NCBI RefSeq assembly: GCF_030547005.1
Contig: NZ_JAUOPN010000001.1
Location: 558,001-622,000, forward strand
DNA length: 64,000 nucleotides
Source: Maribacter sp. 1_MG-2023
GTDB lineage: Bacteria > Bacteroidota > Bacteroidia > Flavobacteriales > Flavobacteriaceae
Reading direction: 5' to 3'
In this document: in pieces, positions 46,203 to 54,336 of the stretch
How the letters are laid out: each line of letters begins with the position of its first letter
Numbering within the stretch: position 1 is the stretch's first letter
Notes under the pieces: generated by a model
Told to the model about the DNA's origin: nothing
What the model saw: only the letters and a program-made list of their open reading frames with translations
Database searches by the model: none
Translations under genes and position numbers: made by a program

Positions 46203-46757
46203 ATGACCAAACAAACGGTTTTTACCTTATTGATTATTGCTTTTGTAATTTCTTTTTTTGTTACCCCTTTGGGTGATTATAGCAAGATTTTTCTTAACAG
46301 GGTTTTTGCCACTTCCCCGACAATTATAAAATCTGAGAATCGAGGTAAGATTGCAGATTATGATTGGAAGTTAAAAGATCAGAATTGGAAGTTTTTTAAT
46401 TTTGATGAGGCAAAGGGTATGGTTGTATTCATTACTTTTTGGACTTCATGGCATATGCCTTCTCAGGCGCAGTTAAAAGACGTACAATACCTTTATGATA
46501 CTTATGGTGACAAGATGAAGTTTTACGTAATTACGAACGAAGAACGAGCTCCTGTAGAACTTTTTATGGATGAGCAAGGGTATACTTTCCCTGTAACCTA
46601 TCAAATAATTGGTGAGCCAAGTCCGATTTCATTATTAAAGCCACCAGGGTCTTATCTAATTGATAAAAAGGGTTCTATAGTAATTCACCAAAATGCTATT
46701 GCTGATTGGGATAATGAAAAAGTTGATAAACTTATAAATCAACTTATAGCAGAATAA
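46203..46757 (+). CDS. TlpA-like thioredoxin-fold membrane protein without the CxxC
   Basis: The 184-aa protein has one N-terminal membrane anchor (FTLLIIAFVISFFV) and a periplasmic thioredoxin/TlpA fold with MVVFITFWTSWHMPSQAQL, FYVITNE, cis-Pro region KPPGSYLID and GSIVIHQ. At the redox site W-C-x-x-C is replaced by W83-H-M-P-S87, so both cysteines are missing. It cannot do thiol-disulphide exchange. A structural or substrate-binding role is possible. It starts 25 bp after the acnA terminator and converges with the crt cluster. Confidence 0.85.
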   Translation: MTKQTVFTLLIIAFVISFFVTPLGDYSKIFLNRVFATSPTIIKSENRGKIADYDWKLKDQNWKFFNFDEAKGMVVFITFWTSWHMPSQAQLKDVQYLYDTYGDKMKFYVITNEERAPVELFMDEQGYTFPVTYQIIGEPSPISLLKPPGSYLIDKKGSIVIHQNAIADWDNEKVDKLINQLIAE

Positions 46758-46780
46758 ACTACTTGTAGTTTTACTAATTA

Positions 46781-47227
46781 CTATTTCTTAAAATACTTAA
46801 AAGGTACAAACAGCATACCGAAGCATTCGCCATCGCCTTTGCCAATATGTTTGTGATGCATTTTATGTGCTCTTCTAACACCTCTACTATACCAGTTATT
46901 TGCATTTCTGAATAGTTTAAAGCGTTGGTGTATAAAGATATCATGTACCAAGAAATAAGCTATACCGTAAGCTAAAATTCCAAATCCTAACGGGTAGCCG
47001 TACCAAAAACCAGTGGTGCCTGAGTAGAATAAAGACATACTTACAATTGCGTAAAAGATGAAGAACAGGTCATTTCTTTCAAACCACGAGTCGTGGTCCT
47101 TTTTATGATGGTCGCTATGTAGACTCCAAAGAAAACCATGCATTACATATTTATGCGTAAACCACGCCATGAATTCCATGAACAAGAATGTTCCTAGAAA
47201 AATCAATATTCCAATAACTATATTCAT
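46781..47227 (-). CDS. crtZ: Beta-carotene hydroxylase
   Basis: CrtZ adds 3- and 3'-hydroxyls to beta-carotene, yielding zeaxanthin. The 148-aa integral membrane di-iron protein has the histidine clusters of this family: HKYVMH, HSDHH, HDIFIHQR and HKMHHKH, with four hydrophobic segments. It overlaps crtB by one base, so it is the last gene of the carotenoid transcript. Confidence 0.95.
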   Translation of the reverse strand: MNIVIGILIFLGTFLFMEFMAWFTHKYVMHGFLWSLHSDHHKKDHDSWFERNDLFFIFYAIVSMSLFYSGTTGFWYGYPLGFGILAYGIAYFLVHDIFIHQRFKLFRNANNWYSRGVRRAHKMHHKHIGKGDGECFGMLFVPFKYFKK

Positions 47228-48066
47228 TATACTAAGTTCATTTTAAATTTAACATAAGAACGCGCAAGTAGTCCGAATTTCTGATAATTTGGCACTCTAA
47301 TTCGTGCATTCTTTATTTCTAAAGATGGTGTACTTTGTAATTTTTTCAACAGTTTATAATAATATTTATAAGCTGTATATACTCCGAATTTTGCATCTGT
47401 AGGCAAATTTACAATTCCTTCATATCCTTTTTTGAAATCTGCCTTTATTTCTTCAACGATACGTTTTTTAGAGGCTTCGTCTAATTCCTTCAAGTTCGTG
47501 TTTGGAAAATATGATCTATTCAGTTCCTCAAAATCAGCTTTTACATCTCGTAAGAAATTTACTTTTTGAAAAGCGGAGCCTAATGCCATTGCCGATTCTT
47601 TTAATCGGTTATACTCTTTAACATCACCCTTTACAAAAACCTGAAGACACATTAAACCAACAACATCTGCAGAACCATATATGTACTCTTTATATTCTGC
47701 ATCGGTTCGGTAAATATTCTTCACCAAATCCATTCGCATACTTTTCATAAATGAATCTACCAAATGCTTAGGTATATTGTAGGTATGATAGGTATGTTGA
47801 AAAGAGTTTAAAATAGGATTAAGACTTATTTTATCTCGTACAGTAGCTTCAAGTTCTTCTTCGAATTTATCGAAAAGAATTTCTTTGTCATAATCATGAA
47901 AGGTGTCTACGATTTCATCTGCAAAACGAACAAAACCGTAAATATTATAAATATGACCACGTATAGAAGAGTGCAACATTTTTGTGGCTAATGCGAAGGA
48001 AGTACTGTATCGTTTGGTAACAATCTTACTGCATTGATATGAAACTTGATCAAAAGTATCTTTCAT
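47227..48066 (-). CDS. crtB: Phytoene synthase
   Basis: CrtB condenses two geranylgeranyl diphosphates into phytoene, the first carotenoid step. The 279-aa all-helical protein has the aspartate-rich site FADEIVDTF, YGSADVVGLMCL, and QKVNFLRDVKADFEELNRSYFP (second aspartate motif). It starts 7 bp after the crtI stop and overlaps crtZ. Confidence 0.96.
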   Translation of the reverse strand: MKDTFDQVSYQCSKIVTKRYSTSFALATKMLHSSIRGHIYNIYGFVRFADEIVDTFHDYDKEILFDKFEEELEATVRDKISLNPILNSFQHTYHTYNIPKHLVDSFMKSMRMDLVKNIYRTDAEYKEYIYGSADVVGLMCLQVFVKGDVKEYNRLKESAMALGSAFQKVNFLRDVKADFEELNRSYFPNTNLKELDEASKKRIVEEIKADFKKGYEGIVNLPTDAKFGVYTAYKYYYKLLKKLQSTPSLEIKNARIRVPNYQKFGLLARSYVKFKMNLV

Positions 48067-48073
48067 AGGTTAA

Positions 48074-49531
48074 CTAATTATCTTTTATAATTAATTCTGA
48101 CACTAACTTACCGGAAATCAATGCGGGTGGCACACCGGGACCAGGTACAGTCAGTTGTCCTGTAAAATATAAATCAACTACTTTTTTACTTCTTAAATTC
48201 GGTCTCAAAAATGCAGTTTGTGTTAAAGTATTTGCCATACCGTAGGCATTACCTTTGTATGAATTATATCGTTCTACAAAATCGTTTACACAGAATGTTT
48301 CTTTGAATATAATATTTTTTCTAATGTCTTGTCCTGTTCTTTTTTCAAAACGATCCATTATTAAATCAAAATATTGACTTCTCAATGCTTCGGTATCTTC
48401 AAGAGCAGTAGCAATTGGTACTAGAAAAAATGCTGTTTCGCAACCATCGGGTGCCATACTTTCATCTGTTAGAGATGGAAAATTAGCATAGAACAGCGGG
48501 TTTGTTGGCCATTTCGGACTGTCGTAAATTTCTTTTGCGTGTAGCTCAAAATCTGTATCAAAAAATAGGTTGTGATGCTCAACGTTTTTTAGTTTAGTAT
48601 CAAGCCCTAAGTAAAATAATAATGAAGATGGGGCAAATACCTTTTTATCCCAATAATTTTGAGAATATTGCTGGTATTGTTCATCTAATAAGCTTTCTGA
48701 GTGGTGGTAATCTGCTCCACTTAAAACTACATCTGCGAGATGAGTTTCTCCATTGCACGAAACTCCTATTGCTTTACCATTGGTCACTTGGATTTTATCT
48801 ATAGGCGAATTCGTATGTACTTTAACGCCAAGTTCTTTTGCTAGACTCTCCATAGCCTTAATTACTTCATACATACCACCCTTTGGATGCCATGTACCTA
48901 AGCCAAAATCTGCAAAATTCATGAAATTATAGAACGATGGAGTATTGCTAGGCTTAGCGCCAAGAAACAGTACAGGAAATTCTAACGTTGATACCAATTT
49001 CGGATTTTTAAAAGACTTACGTACTTGTGAACTAATAGTTTTAAAAAATTGGTCAACTTTTAAAATGGTTTCTTTAGTTACTAATTCTAAAGGGGAAAGC
49101 CCCGGTCTTAGAACTACTTTGTTGATAGCAATATCATAATTCTCTTGAGCTTTATCGATAAACTTTCTTAATGCTTTTGAACTACCAGGTTCTATTCTTT
49201 CAAACTCCTCACAAATTTTATCCATACTATCACCTATGGTGATAATATCGTCACTAAAGAAGATTTTATAAGCAGGACTCAGCTTATCTAGTTGGTAATA
49301 GTCTGATGTTTGTTTATTGAAATCGGCAAAAAATTTATCAAAAATATCTGGCATCCAATACCAACTCGGGCCCATATCAAACGTAAAGCCGTCTTTTATG
49401 AATTGAGAAGCTCTACCACCTACAGTGTCATTTTTCTCATATATAGAAACATCCCAGCCAGCTTTTGCCAAGTAACATGCCGCTGATAGTGAAGAAAAAC
49501 CAGAACCAATTACTATGCAACTTTTATTCAT
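48074..49531 (-). CDS. crtI: Phytoene desaturase
   Basis: CrtI desaturates phytoene to lycopene using FAD. The 485-aa protein begins with a dinucleotide-binding motif (CIVIGSGFSSLSAACYL), E-K-N-D-T-V-GGRA, GPSWYW, and ends with the carotenoid-oxidase signature YFTGQLTVPGPGVPPALISG. I chose the ATG at 49531; the frame's earlier start is a TTG (49540). It begins 14 bp after the CarH-like regulator gene, so all four are one operon. Confidence 0.96.
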   Translation of the reverse strand: MNKSCIVIGSGFSSLSAACYLAKAGWDVSIYEKNDTVGGRASQFIKDGFTFDMGPSWYWMPDIFDKFFADFNKQTSDYYQLDKLSPAYKIFFSDDIITIGDSMDKICEEFERIEPGSSKALRKFIDKAQENYDIAINKVVLRPGLSPLELVTKETILKVDQFFKTISSQVRKSFKNPKLVSTLEFPVLFLGAKPSNTPSFYNFMNFADFGLGTWHPKGGMYEVIKAMESLAKELGVKVHTNSPIDKIQVTNGKAIGVSCNGETHLADVVLSGADYHHSESLLDEQYQQYSQNYWDKKVFAPSSLLFYLGLDTKLKNVEHHNLFFDTDFELHAKEIYDSPKWPTNPLFYANFPSLTDESMAPDGCETAFFLVPIATALEDTEALRSQYFDLIMDRFEKRTGQDIRKNIIFKETFCVNDFVERYNSYKGNAYGMANTLTQTAFLRPNLRSKKVVDLYFTGQLTVPGPGVPPALISGKLVSELIIKDN

Positions 49532-49545
49532 TTGTATCAAAGAGA

Positions 49546-50445
49546 TTATAAATTGTTAACCAGGTTATCGATGGAAGTAAATGTTCTACAAAATTTAGGT
49601 TTTGTAGCCTCTTCAATAAAATTTGTTTGTCGTCCTAAAATCCAAAAATTAGGGTCGTTATATTCGGCAACAAGTTTAGAGAAATCTTCTAAGTACTTGT
49701 TAATCTTATCTTTTTCTGGGAAAACAGTGAAGTAGGAAACAAAATAGATGTCATCGAAATATTTTAATACATCTTCTAAGTTCTCCATAGGTATTGTTGG
49801 ACCTAAATAAATACACTTATAGCCTTTTAAGATAATCTCGTAATTAATATACAATAATCCTATATCGTGTATTTCATTTTCAGGTAAAAATGCAACAAAA
49901 ACTTTGTCTTTTTTGGTAGGCTCTAAATGTTGAAGCTTTTCGGTGTTAAGAAGAATTTTTTGTTTAATCAAACTACTCATAAAATGTTCATGAGCGGGAC
50001 TTATAGTGTCCGTTTGCCATAAAAGGCCTAATTCGTTCAACAGTGGTACAAATGTTTCTTTGAAAATTTCTCGGAATGAGTTTTCACTCAAAAGCGCATT
50101 ATATGTATTAAAAAACATAGTTTGGTCAAAATTGACCATTGCTAATTTAAAAGCATTGATAGCTTGACTCTTATGACTGTGTTTTGCTACTATTTCGCGA
50201 ACTACATATGGAATGTCTTTATCAGATATCTTGGCGATTTTAGATATTTTGTGTCCGTTGTTATACAACAATGTAACATTAAGTAACTTTTGTAGGCTCG
50301 AAAGGCTATAGGTTCTAATGTTTGTGTCGGTACGTTCAGGAGATAAAAGATTGTATCTTTTTTCCCAAATTCTGATAGTATGTGCTTTAATGCCAGAGAG
50401 GTTTTCAAGGTCTCTAATACTAAACTGTTTTTTTACATTGTTCAT
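49546..50445 (-). CDS. MerR-type regulator with B12-binding domain, CarH-like
   Basis: The 299-aa protein has an N-terminal MerR winged helix (FSIRDLENLSGIKAHTIRIWEKRYNLL), a four-helix region (about 85-175) and a C-terminal cobalamin-binding Rossmann domain (about 180-299). The AdoCbl photoreceptor motif W-x9-EH is complete: W143, E153, H154. The cobalamin-ligand histidine is H193 in EIHDIG. CarH-type proteins repress carotenoid genes in the dark, and light breaks the Co-C bond. Light control of crt here is thus likely but unproven. I use the ATG at 50445 because the earlier TTG (50469) lies in the -7 box. Confidence 0.9.
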   Translation of the reverse strand: MNNVKKQFSIRDLENLSGIKAHTIRIWEKRYNLLSPERTDTNIRTYSLSSLQKLLNVTLLYNNGHKISKIAKISDKDIPYVVREIVAKHSHKSQAINAFKLAMVNFDQTMFFNTYNALLSENSFREIFKETFVPLLNELGLLWQTDTISPAHEHFMSSLIKQKILLNTEKLQHLEPTKKDKVFVAFLPENEIHDIGLLYINYEIILKGYKCIYLGPTIPMENLEDVLKYFDDIYFVSYFTVFPEKDKINKYLEDFSKLVAEYNDPNFWILGRQTNFIEEATKPKFCRTFTSIDNLVNNL

Positions 50446-50466
50446 GTTTTCTGAAAAAGAATTAAA

Positions 50467-50474
50467 CAAATCTA
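50467..50474 (-). promoter_or_regulatory. -7 promoter element of the crt operon
   Basis: TAGATTTG on the minus strand matches TAnnTTTG. Transcription would start near 50460, some 15 nt before the ATG at 50445. Confidence 0.55.
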
Positions 50475-50523
50475 CAATTTATTAGAATGTATTAGGGTAC
50501 TTGATAGTTAAAATTATCAAAAT

Positions 50524-50554
50524 AAAAAAAGGTTAGACCTAAATCTAACCTTTT
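50524..50554 (-). terminator. Terminator after tRNA-Leu
   Basis: AAAAGGUUAGA pairs with UCUAACCUUUU (11 bp) across a 6-nt loop, then a U-run. It starts 2 bp after the tRNA 3' end. Confidence 0.9.
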
Positions 50555-50555
50555 G

Positions 50556-50639
50556 TGCCCACGACTGGATTCGAACCAGCACGTCCTTACGAACACTACC
50601 CCCTCAAGGTAGCATGTCTACCAATTTCACCACGTGGGC
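50556..50639 (-). tRNA. tRNA-Leu (GAG)
   Basis: The 84-nt class II tRNA begins GCCCACG and ends with pairing CGTGGGC plus discriminator A. The anticodon stem CTACC/GGTAG encloses TTGAGGG, so the anticodon is GAG (Leu, CUU/CUC). The T arm shows GGTTCGAATCC and there is a long variable arm. CCA is not encoded. Confidence 0.95.
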
Positions 50640-50661
50640 ATACTTGAAGTATTATGAAGCG

Positions 50662-50669
50662 CAAATATA
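50662..50669 (-). promoter_or_regulatory. -7 promoter element of tRNA-Leu
   Basis: TATATTTG on the minus strand matches TAnnTTTG, 23 bp before the mature tRNA 5' end. Confidence 0.55.
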
Positions 50670-50723
50670 GAAACCTCTCATTCAATTTAAAATATATTAA
50701 TGATTATTAATAAGGTAACTTTT

Positions 50724-51575
50724 CTATAATACTAGGGATTTTTGATACTGGGTTGGTGTTAAGCCTTTTATCTTTTTAAATTTCTTATTAAAATTAGAAA
50801 TGGAGTTGAAACCAGATAGGTCAGAAATCATATTAATATTTAGTTCTTTTTTAGAATTTAATAGCTGGCACGCATGTTCTACACGAAGCTCTATTAAGAA
50901 TTGAAAAAATGTTTTATTGGTACGTTGTTTAAAAAAACGACAAAAGGCATTTGGGGTCATGTATGCCATTTTAGAAATGTCATCTAATAATATAGGCTGC
51001 TGAAAGTTCTTAAAAACAAAATCAAATATTTCTTGCAAGCGTTCCCCCTCATTAGAACTTAAGATTTTAGCATAAATAAACTTGCTTAAAGGCTCTGTAG
51101 CTACTTTGCTTAATAATTCTAATAGCTCTAAAAACGATGTAAAGCGTTGTAGTTTTTGTAGAGATTGTAGTGCTAGGATTTGCTGTGTTAGTTGCTTTTT
51201 GTTTGACATTACTTTAAACCCAGAAGCGGCATTTGTAAAGAAAGATTGTAAATCTTTAAAATAGGGTAGCTGAAAGAAGTGCGCACCAAAGGTGCTATCG
51301 GTAAAGAAAACGGTTAGCATATGGGCATCTTTATTACTTGCAATACTTTTAAAAACGTGAGGTAAATTACTACCAATCACATAAATATCTCCTGTTGAAA
51401 AATGATGTATACTATCACCCACCAATAATTTGCCATTACCGTTTATAATGTAGCTTATCTGTATTTCTTCATGTTGATGAAGCTTGTTATAAAAGATAGG
51501 TTCTTTATCTATTTGAACAATTAAATGCTCATCTATTGGTTTTGGTATTTTAAACGGAAATACTTTCATATGCAT
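50724..51575 (-). CDS. AraC-family transcriptional regulator
   Basis: The 283-aa protein has an N-terminal cupin-like sensor (HQHEEIQISYIINGNG, residues about 33-100) and a C-terminal pair of AraC helix-turn-helices (ILLDDISKMAYMTPNAFCRFFKQ and NINMISDLSGFNSISNFNKKFK). It is divergent from the hydroxyproline genes, with 127 bp between, so it is their likely regulator, responding to hydroxyproline or an intermediate. Either ATG 51575 or 51569 may be used. Confidence 0.92.
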   Translation of the reverse strand: MHMKVFPFKIPKPIDEHLIVQIDKEPIFYNKLHQHEEIQISYIINGNGKLLVGDSIHHFSTGDIYVIGSNLPHVFKSIASNKDAHMLTVFFTDSTFGAHFFQLPYFKDLQSFFTNAASGFKVMSNKKQLTQQILALQSLQKLQRFTSFLELLELLSKVATEPLSKFIYAKILSSNEGERLQEIFDFVFKNFQQPILLDDISKMAYMTPNAFCRFFKQRTNKTFFQFLIELRVEHACQLLNSKKELNINMISDLSGFNSISNFNKKFKKIKGLTPTQYQKSLVL

Positions 51576-51671
51576 CTAATTTAGCGGTATATATTGTAAT
51601 TATATGATTAAGGTGGTAAAATAGTACCATGTGTAGGTAATATGAAAACAATTTATTTCTAATACTACCTG

Positions 51672-51679
51672 TAGATTTG
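51672..51679 (+). promoter_or_regulatory. -7 promoter element, hydroxyproline cluster
   Basis: TAGATTTG matches TAnnTTTG, giving a start about 18 nt before the ATG at 51703. There is no good -33 box, as would suit AraC-dependent activation. Confidence 0.5.
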
Positions 51680-51702
51680 GGTATCATCAAAAACAATATA
51701 TA

Positions 51703-52620
51703 ATGAGTATTTCATGGACAGGCGTTATGCCAGCGGTTACCACAAAATTTACAGATAAAGACGAACTTGATTTAGATATGTTCTCTATCAATATAAGGGT
51801 TCAATTAGATGCGGGAGTAAGCGGAATTATACTTGGCGGAACCTTAGGGGAGGCGAGTACATTGACCGATGAAGAGAAAAAGGTTCTCATGAAAGAAACC
51901 GTAAAGTTGGTTAAAGGGAAGGTGCCGGTCATTATTAATATTGCTGAACAAACAACGAAAGGTGCTATTCATGCAGCTGAAGTTGCCGAAGAATGTGGTG
52001 CAACAGGGTTAATGATGCTACCACCAATGCGTTATAAAGCGAATGATCATGAAACGGTTACGTATTTTAAAGAAACGGCGAATAGTACCGATTTGCCTAT
52101 CATGATTTATAATAACCCTATTGATTACGGAATTTTGGTGACTCTAGATATGTTAGAGGAACTTATGGTTTGCGATAATATACAGGCGGTAAAAGAATCG
52201 ACGAGAGACATATCTAATATTACGCGTATAAAAACAAGATTCGGAGATAGACTAAATGTTTTAACTGGTGTAGATACTTTAGGCTTAGAAAGCACATTAA
52301 TGGGTGCTGATGGATGGGTAGCTGGTTTGGTATGTGCTTTCCCTGCTGAAACTTGTGCTGTTTTCGAATTGGCAAGAGCCGGTAGAATTAAAGAAGCATT
52401 AGAAATATACAGATGGTTTTTACCATTATTGGAGCTTGATATTAGTCCGCAATTAGTACAGAATATTAAAATGGCAGAAGTTGCAACTGGTATTGGTACC
52501 GAGAATGTTCGTGCGCCAAGGTTACCGTTAATTGGTGCTGAACGCGAAAGAGTAGCAGCGGTTATAAAACAAGGTATGGCTACAAGGCCAACATTGCCAG
52601 ATTATAAAGGTATTAACTAA
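51703..52620 (+). CDS. DapA-family lyase, likely pyrroline-4-hydroxy-2-carboxylate deaminase
   Basis: The 305-aa (beta/alpha)8 protein has the DapA-family Schiff-base lysine K164 in AVKEST, the tyrosine Y136 in MIYNNP, and GGTLGEASTLT. Its neighbours define the job: with hydroxyproline epimerase, D-amino-acid oxidase and a semialdehyde dehydrogenase it fits 1-pyrroline-4-hydroxy-2-carboxylate deaminase (to 2-oxoglutarate semialdehyde). True dihydrodipicolinate synthase is an alternative but does not fit the context. Confidence 0.85.
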   Translation: MSISWTGVMPAVTTKFTDKDELDLDMFSINIRVQLDAGVSGIILGGTLGEASTLTDEEKKVLMKETVKLVKGKVPVIINIAEQTTKGAIHAAEVAEECGATGLMMLPPMRYKANDHETVTYFKETANSTDLPIMIYNNPIDYGILVTLDMLEELMVCDNIQAVKESTRDISNITRIKTRFGDRLNVLTGVDTLGLESTLMGADGWVAGLVCAFPAETCAVFELARAGRIKEALEIYRWFLPLLELDISPQLVQNIKMAEVATGIGTENVRAPRLPLIGAERERVAAVIKQGMATRPTLPDYKGIN

Positions 52621-52687
52621 TTGAACCATTATTATATGCCCCACACGTTTACTGGGTATATACAGAAATGTAAAGAAATAATCGAAA

Positions 52688-52715
52688 TTTGTTTCGGCTT
52701 CTTTCTTTACTTTTG
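52688..52715 (+). promoter_or_regulatory. Bacteroidota-type promoter before the semialdehyde dehydrogenase
   Basis: TTTG (52688-52691), a 16-nt spacer and TACTTTTG (52708-52715), 22 bp before the ATG at 52738. The second and later cluster genes may thus have their own transcript. Confidence 0.55.
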
Positions 52716-52737
52716 AGTAACATCAGAAAAATAAAAA

Positions 52738-54315
52738 ATGATAAGCGGTACAAATGCAATCGGGAGTAAATCTTCTAAGCAAGGAAATAAAACTTTTAAG
52801 ACTTTTAATCCTAAAGAAAATAAAGAAACAGAATGGACTTTTTACGAAGCATCTTCAAATGAAATTGATGAAGCTGTAGCCTTAGCTACTGATGCTTTTA
52901 AAGTTTATAAAGATTTTTCAGGAGCTAAAAAGGCTGTATTTCTGGAAACGATTGCTGATGAAATTGAAGCTATTGGTGATGAACTTATTGAGACCTATTG
53001 CAAAGAATCTGGTTTGCCAGAAGGTAGAGCAAGAGGTGAACGTGGTCGTACTATGGGCCAATTACGAGCTTTTGCTAATTTATTGAAAGAGGGTTCTTGG
53101 GTAGAAGCGGTAATTGAAAAAGCCCAGCCTAATAGAGAGCCAATGCCTAAGTCAGATATTCGAAAAATGTTATTTCCGTTAGGTCCTATAGTAGTATTTG
53201 GCGCAAGCAACTTTCCTTTAGCATTTTCAACAGCAGGTGGTGATACGGCAAGTGCACTGGCAGCAGGTTGCCCAGTAATCGTTAAGAGTCACCCAATGCA
53301 TGCAGCGACAGGTGAACTGGTTTCATCGGCAATTATAAAAGCGGTAGAAAAAACAGGAATGCCTAATGGGGTATTTTCAAATTTGAATAGTAGCGGTATA
53401 GAAGTGGGTCAGCAGTTGGTGAAGCATCCAAAAGTAAAAGCTGTTGGGTTTACAGGTAGTATAAATGGTGGTACTGCGCTTTATAAATTAGCTAACGAAA
53501 GAGATGAGCCTATACCTGTATTTGCAGAGATGGGCAGTATTAATCCTGTAGTATTACTTCCTTCTGCCTTAGAGAATGATGGTGATGCTTGGGCAACTAA
53601 ATATGCTGCTTCAATAACTATGGGTGCAGGGCAATTTTGTACCAATCCGGGTTTGGTATTAGGGCTGAAGGGAGCTAAATTGGATAGTTTCATCAACACC
53701 TTATCCGAAGAAATTCTAAAATTGGAGCCTACATGTATGTTGCACCCGAATATATATGCAAAATACAACGAAGGTAAAAAAGAACTATCTGCCCAAAAAG
53801 GAATAACTATTACGGCAGATTATAAAAAAGCTACAAATCCGAATACAGCACAACCTTCTATTTTAAAAGTTAGCGGTGCCGATTTCTTGGCGAACACAAA
53901 ATTGCACAAAGAGGTTTTTGGTCCTTTTTCTGTAGTAGTTGAATGTGAAAATACTACTGAATTAGAAGCTATTTTAAATTATTTAGAAGGTCAGTTGACA
54001 GGTACTATTTTGGGTTCTGAAGAAGACTTGGCTTCAAATACGGCTATAGTAGATGCATTGAAAGGTAGAGTAGGGCGTATATTGTTCAATGGCGTACCAA
54101 CGGGTGTAGAAGTAAATTCTTCTATGGTTCATGGTGGTCCGTTTCCTGCCTCTACAGATGCTCGTTTTACTTCTGTTGGTACCTCGGCTATAAAAAGATG
54201 GGTACGTCCCGTTTCTTTTCAAGATTGGCCTAATAAATTGTTGCCAGCGGCATTGCAAAACGATAATCCGCTGAAAATTACAAGACTTGTTGAAGGCGAA
54301 TACACTAAAAACTGA
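52738..54315 (+). CDS. 2-oxoglutarate semialdehyde (2,5-dioxovalerate) dehydrogenase
   Basis: The 525-aa aldehyde dehydrogenase shows N158 (GASNFPLAFS), E264 (FAEMGSINP) and catalytic C301 (GAGQFCTNPG), as in the NADP-preferring KGSADH group, which is longer than most ALDHs. In hydroxyproline breakdown it would oxidise 2-oxoglutarate semialdehyde to 2-oxoglutarate, feeding the TCA cycle. It is followed 21 bp later by the epimerase gene. Confidence 0.9.
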   Translation: MISGTNAIGSKSSKQGNKTFKTFNPKENKETEWTFYEASSNEIDEAVALATDAFKVYKDFSGAKKAVFLETIADEIEAIGDELIETYCKESGLPEGRARGERGRTMGQLRAFANLLKEGSWVEAVIEKAQPNREPMPKSDIRKMLFPLGPIVVFGASNFPLAFSTAGGDTASALAAGCPVIVKSHPMHAATGELVSSAIIKAVEKTGMPNGVFSNLNSSGIEVGQQLVKHPKVKAVGFTGSINGGTALYKLANERDEPIPVFAEMGSINPVVLLPSALENDGDAWATKYAASITMGAGQFCTNPGLVLGLKGAKLDSFINTLSEEILKLEPTCMLHPNIYAKYNEGKKELSAQKGITITADYKKATNPNTAQPSILKVSGADFLANTKLHKEVFGPFSVVVECENTTELEAILNYLEGQLTGTILGSEEDLASNTAIVDALKGRVGRILFNGVPTGVEVNSSMVHGGPFPASTDARFTSVGTSAIKRWVRPVSFQDWPNKLLPAALQNDNPLKITRLVEGEYTKN

Positions 54316-54336
54316 AACAAATAACAAACTATTAAT

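Noticed and set aside
46755-46772. Terminator between the TlpA-like gene and crtZ
   Set aside because: The hairpin (AAACTA-CTTG-TAGTTT) is only 6 bp of AT-rich stem and too weak to call.
50525-50669. tRNA-Leu as a mobile-element attachment site
   Set aside because: No integrase, no repeat of the tRNA 3' end and no foreign gene block on either side.
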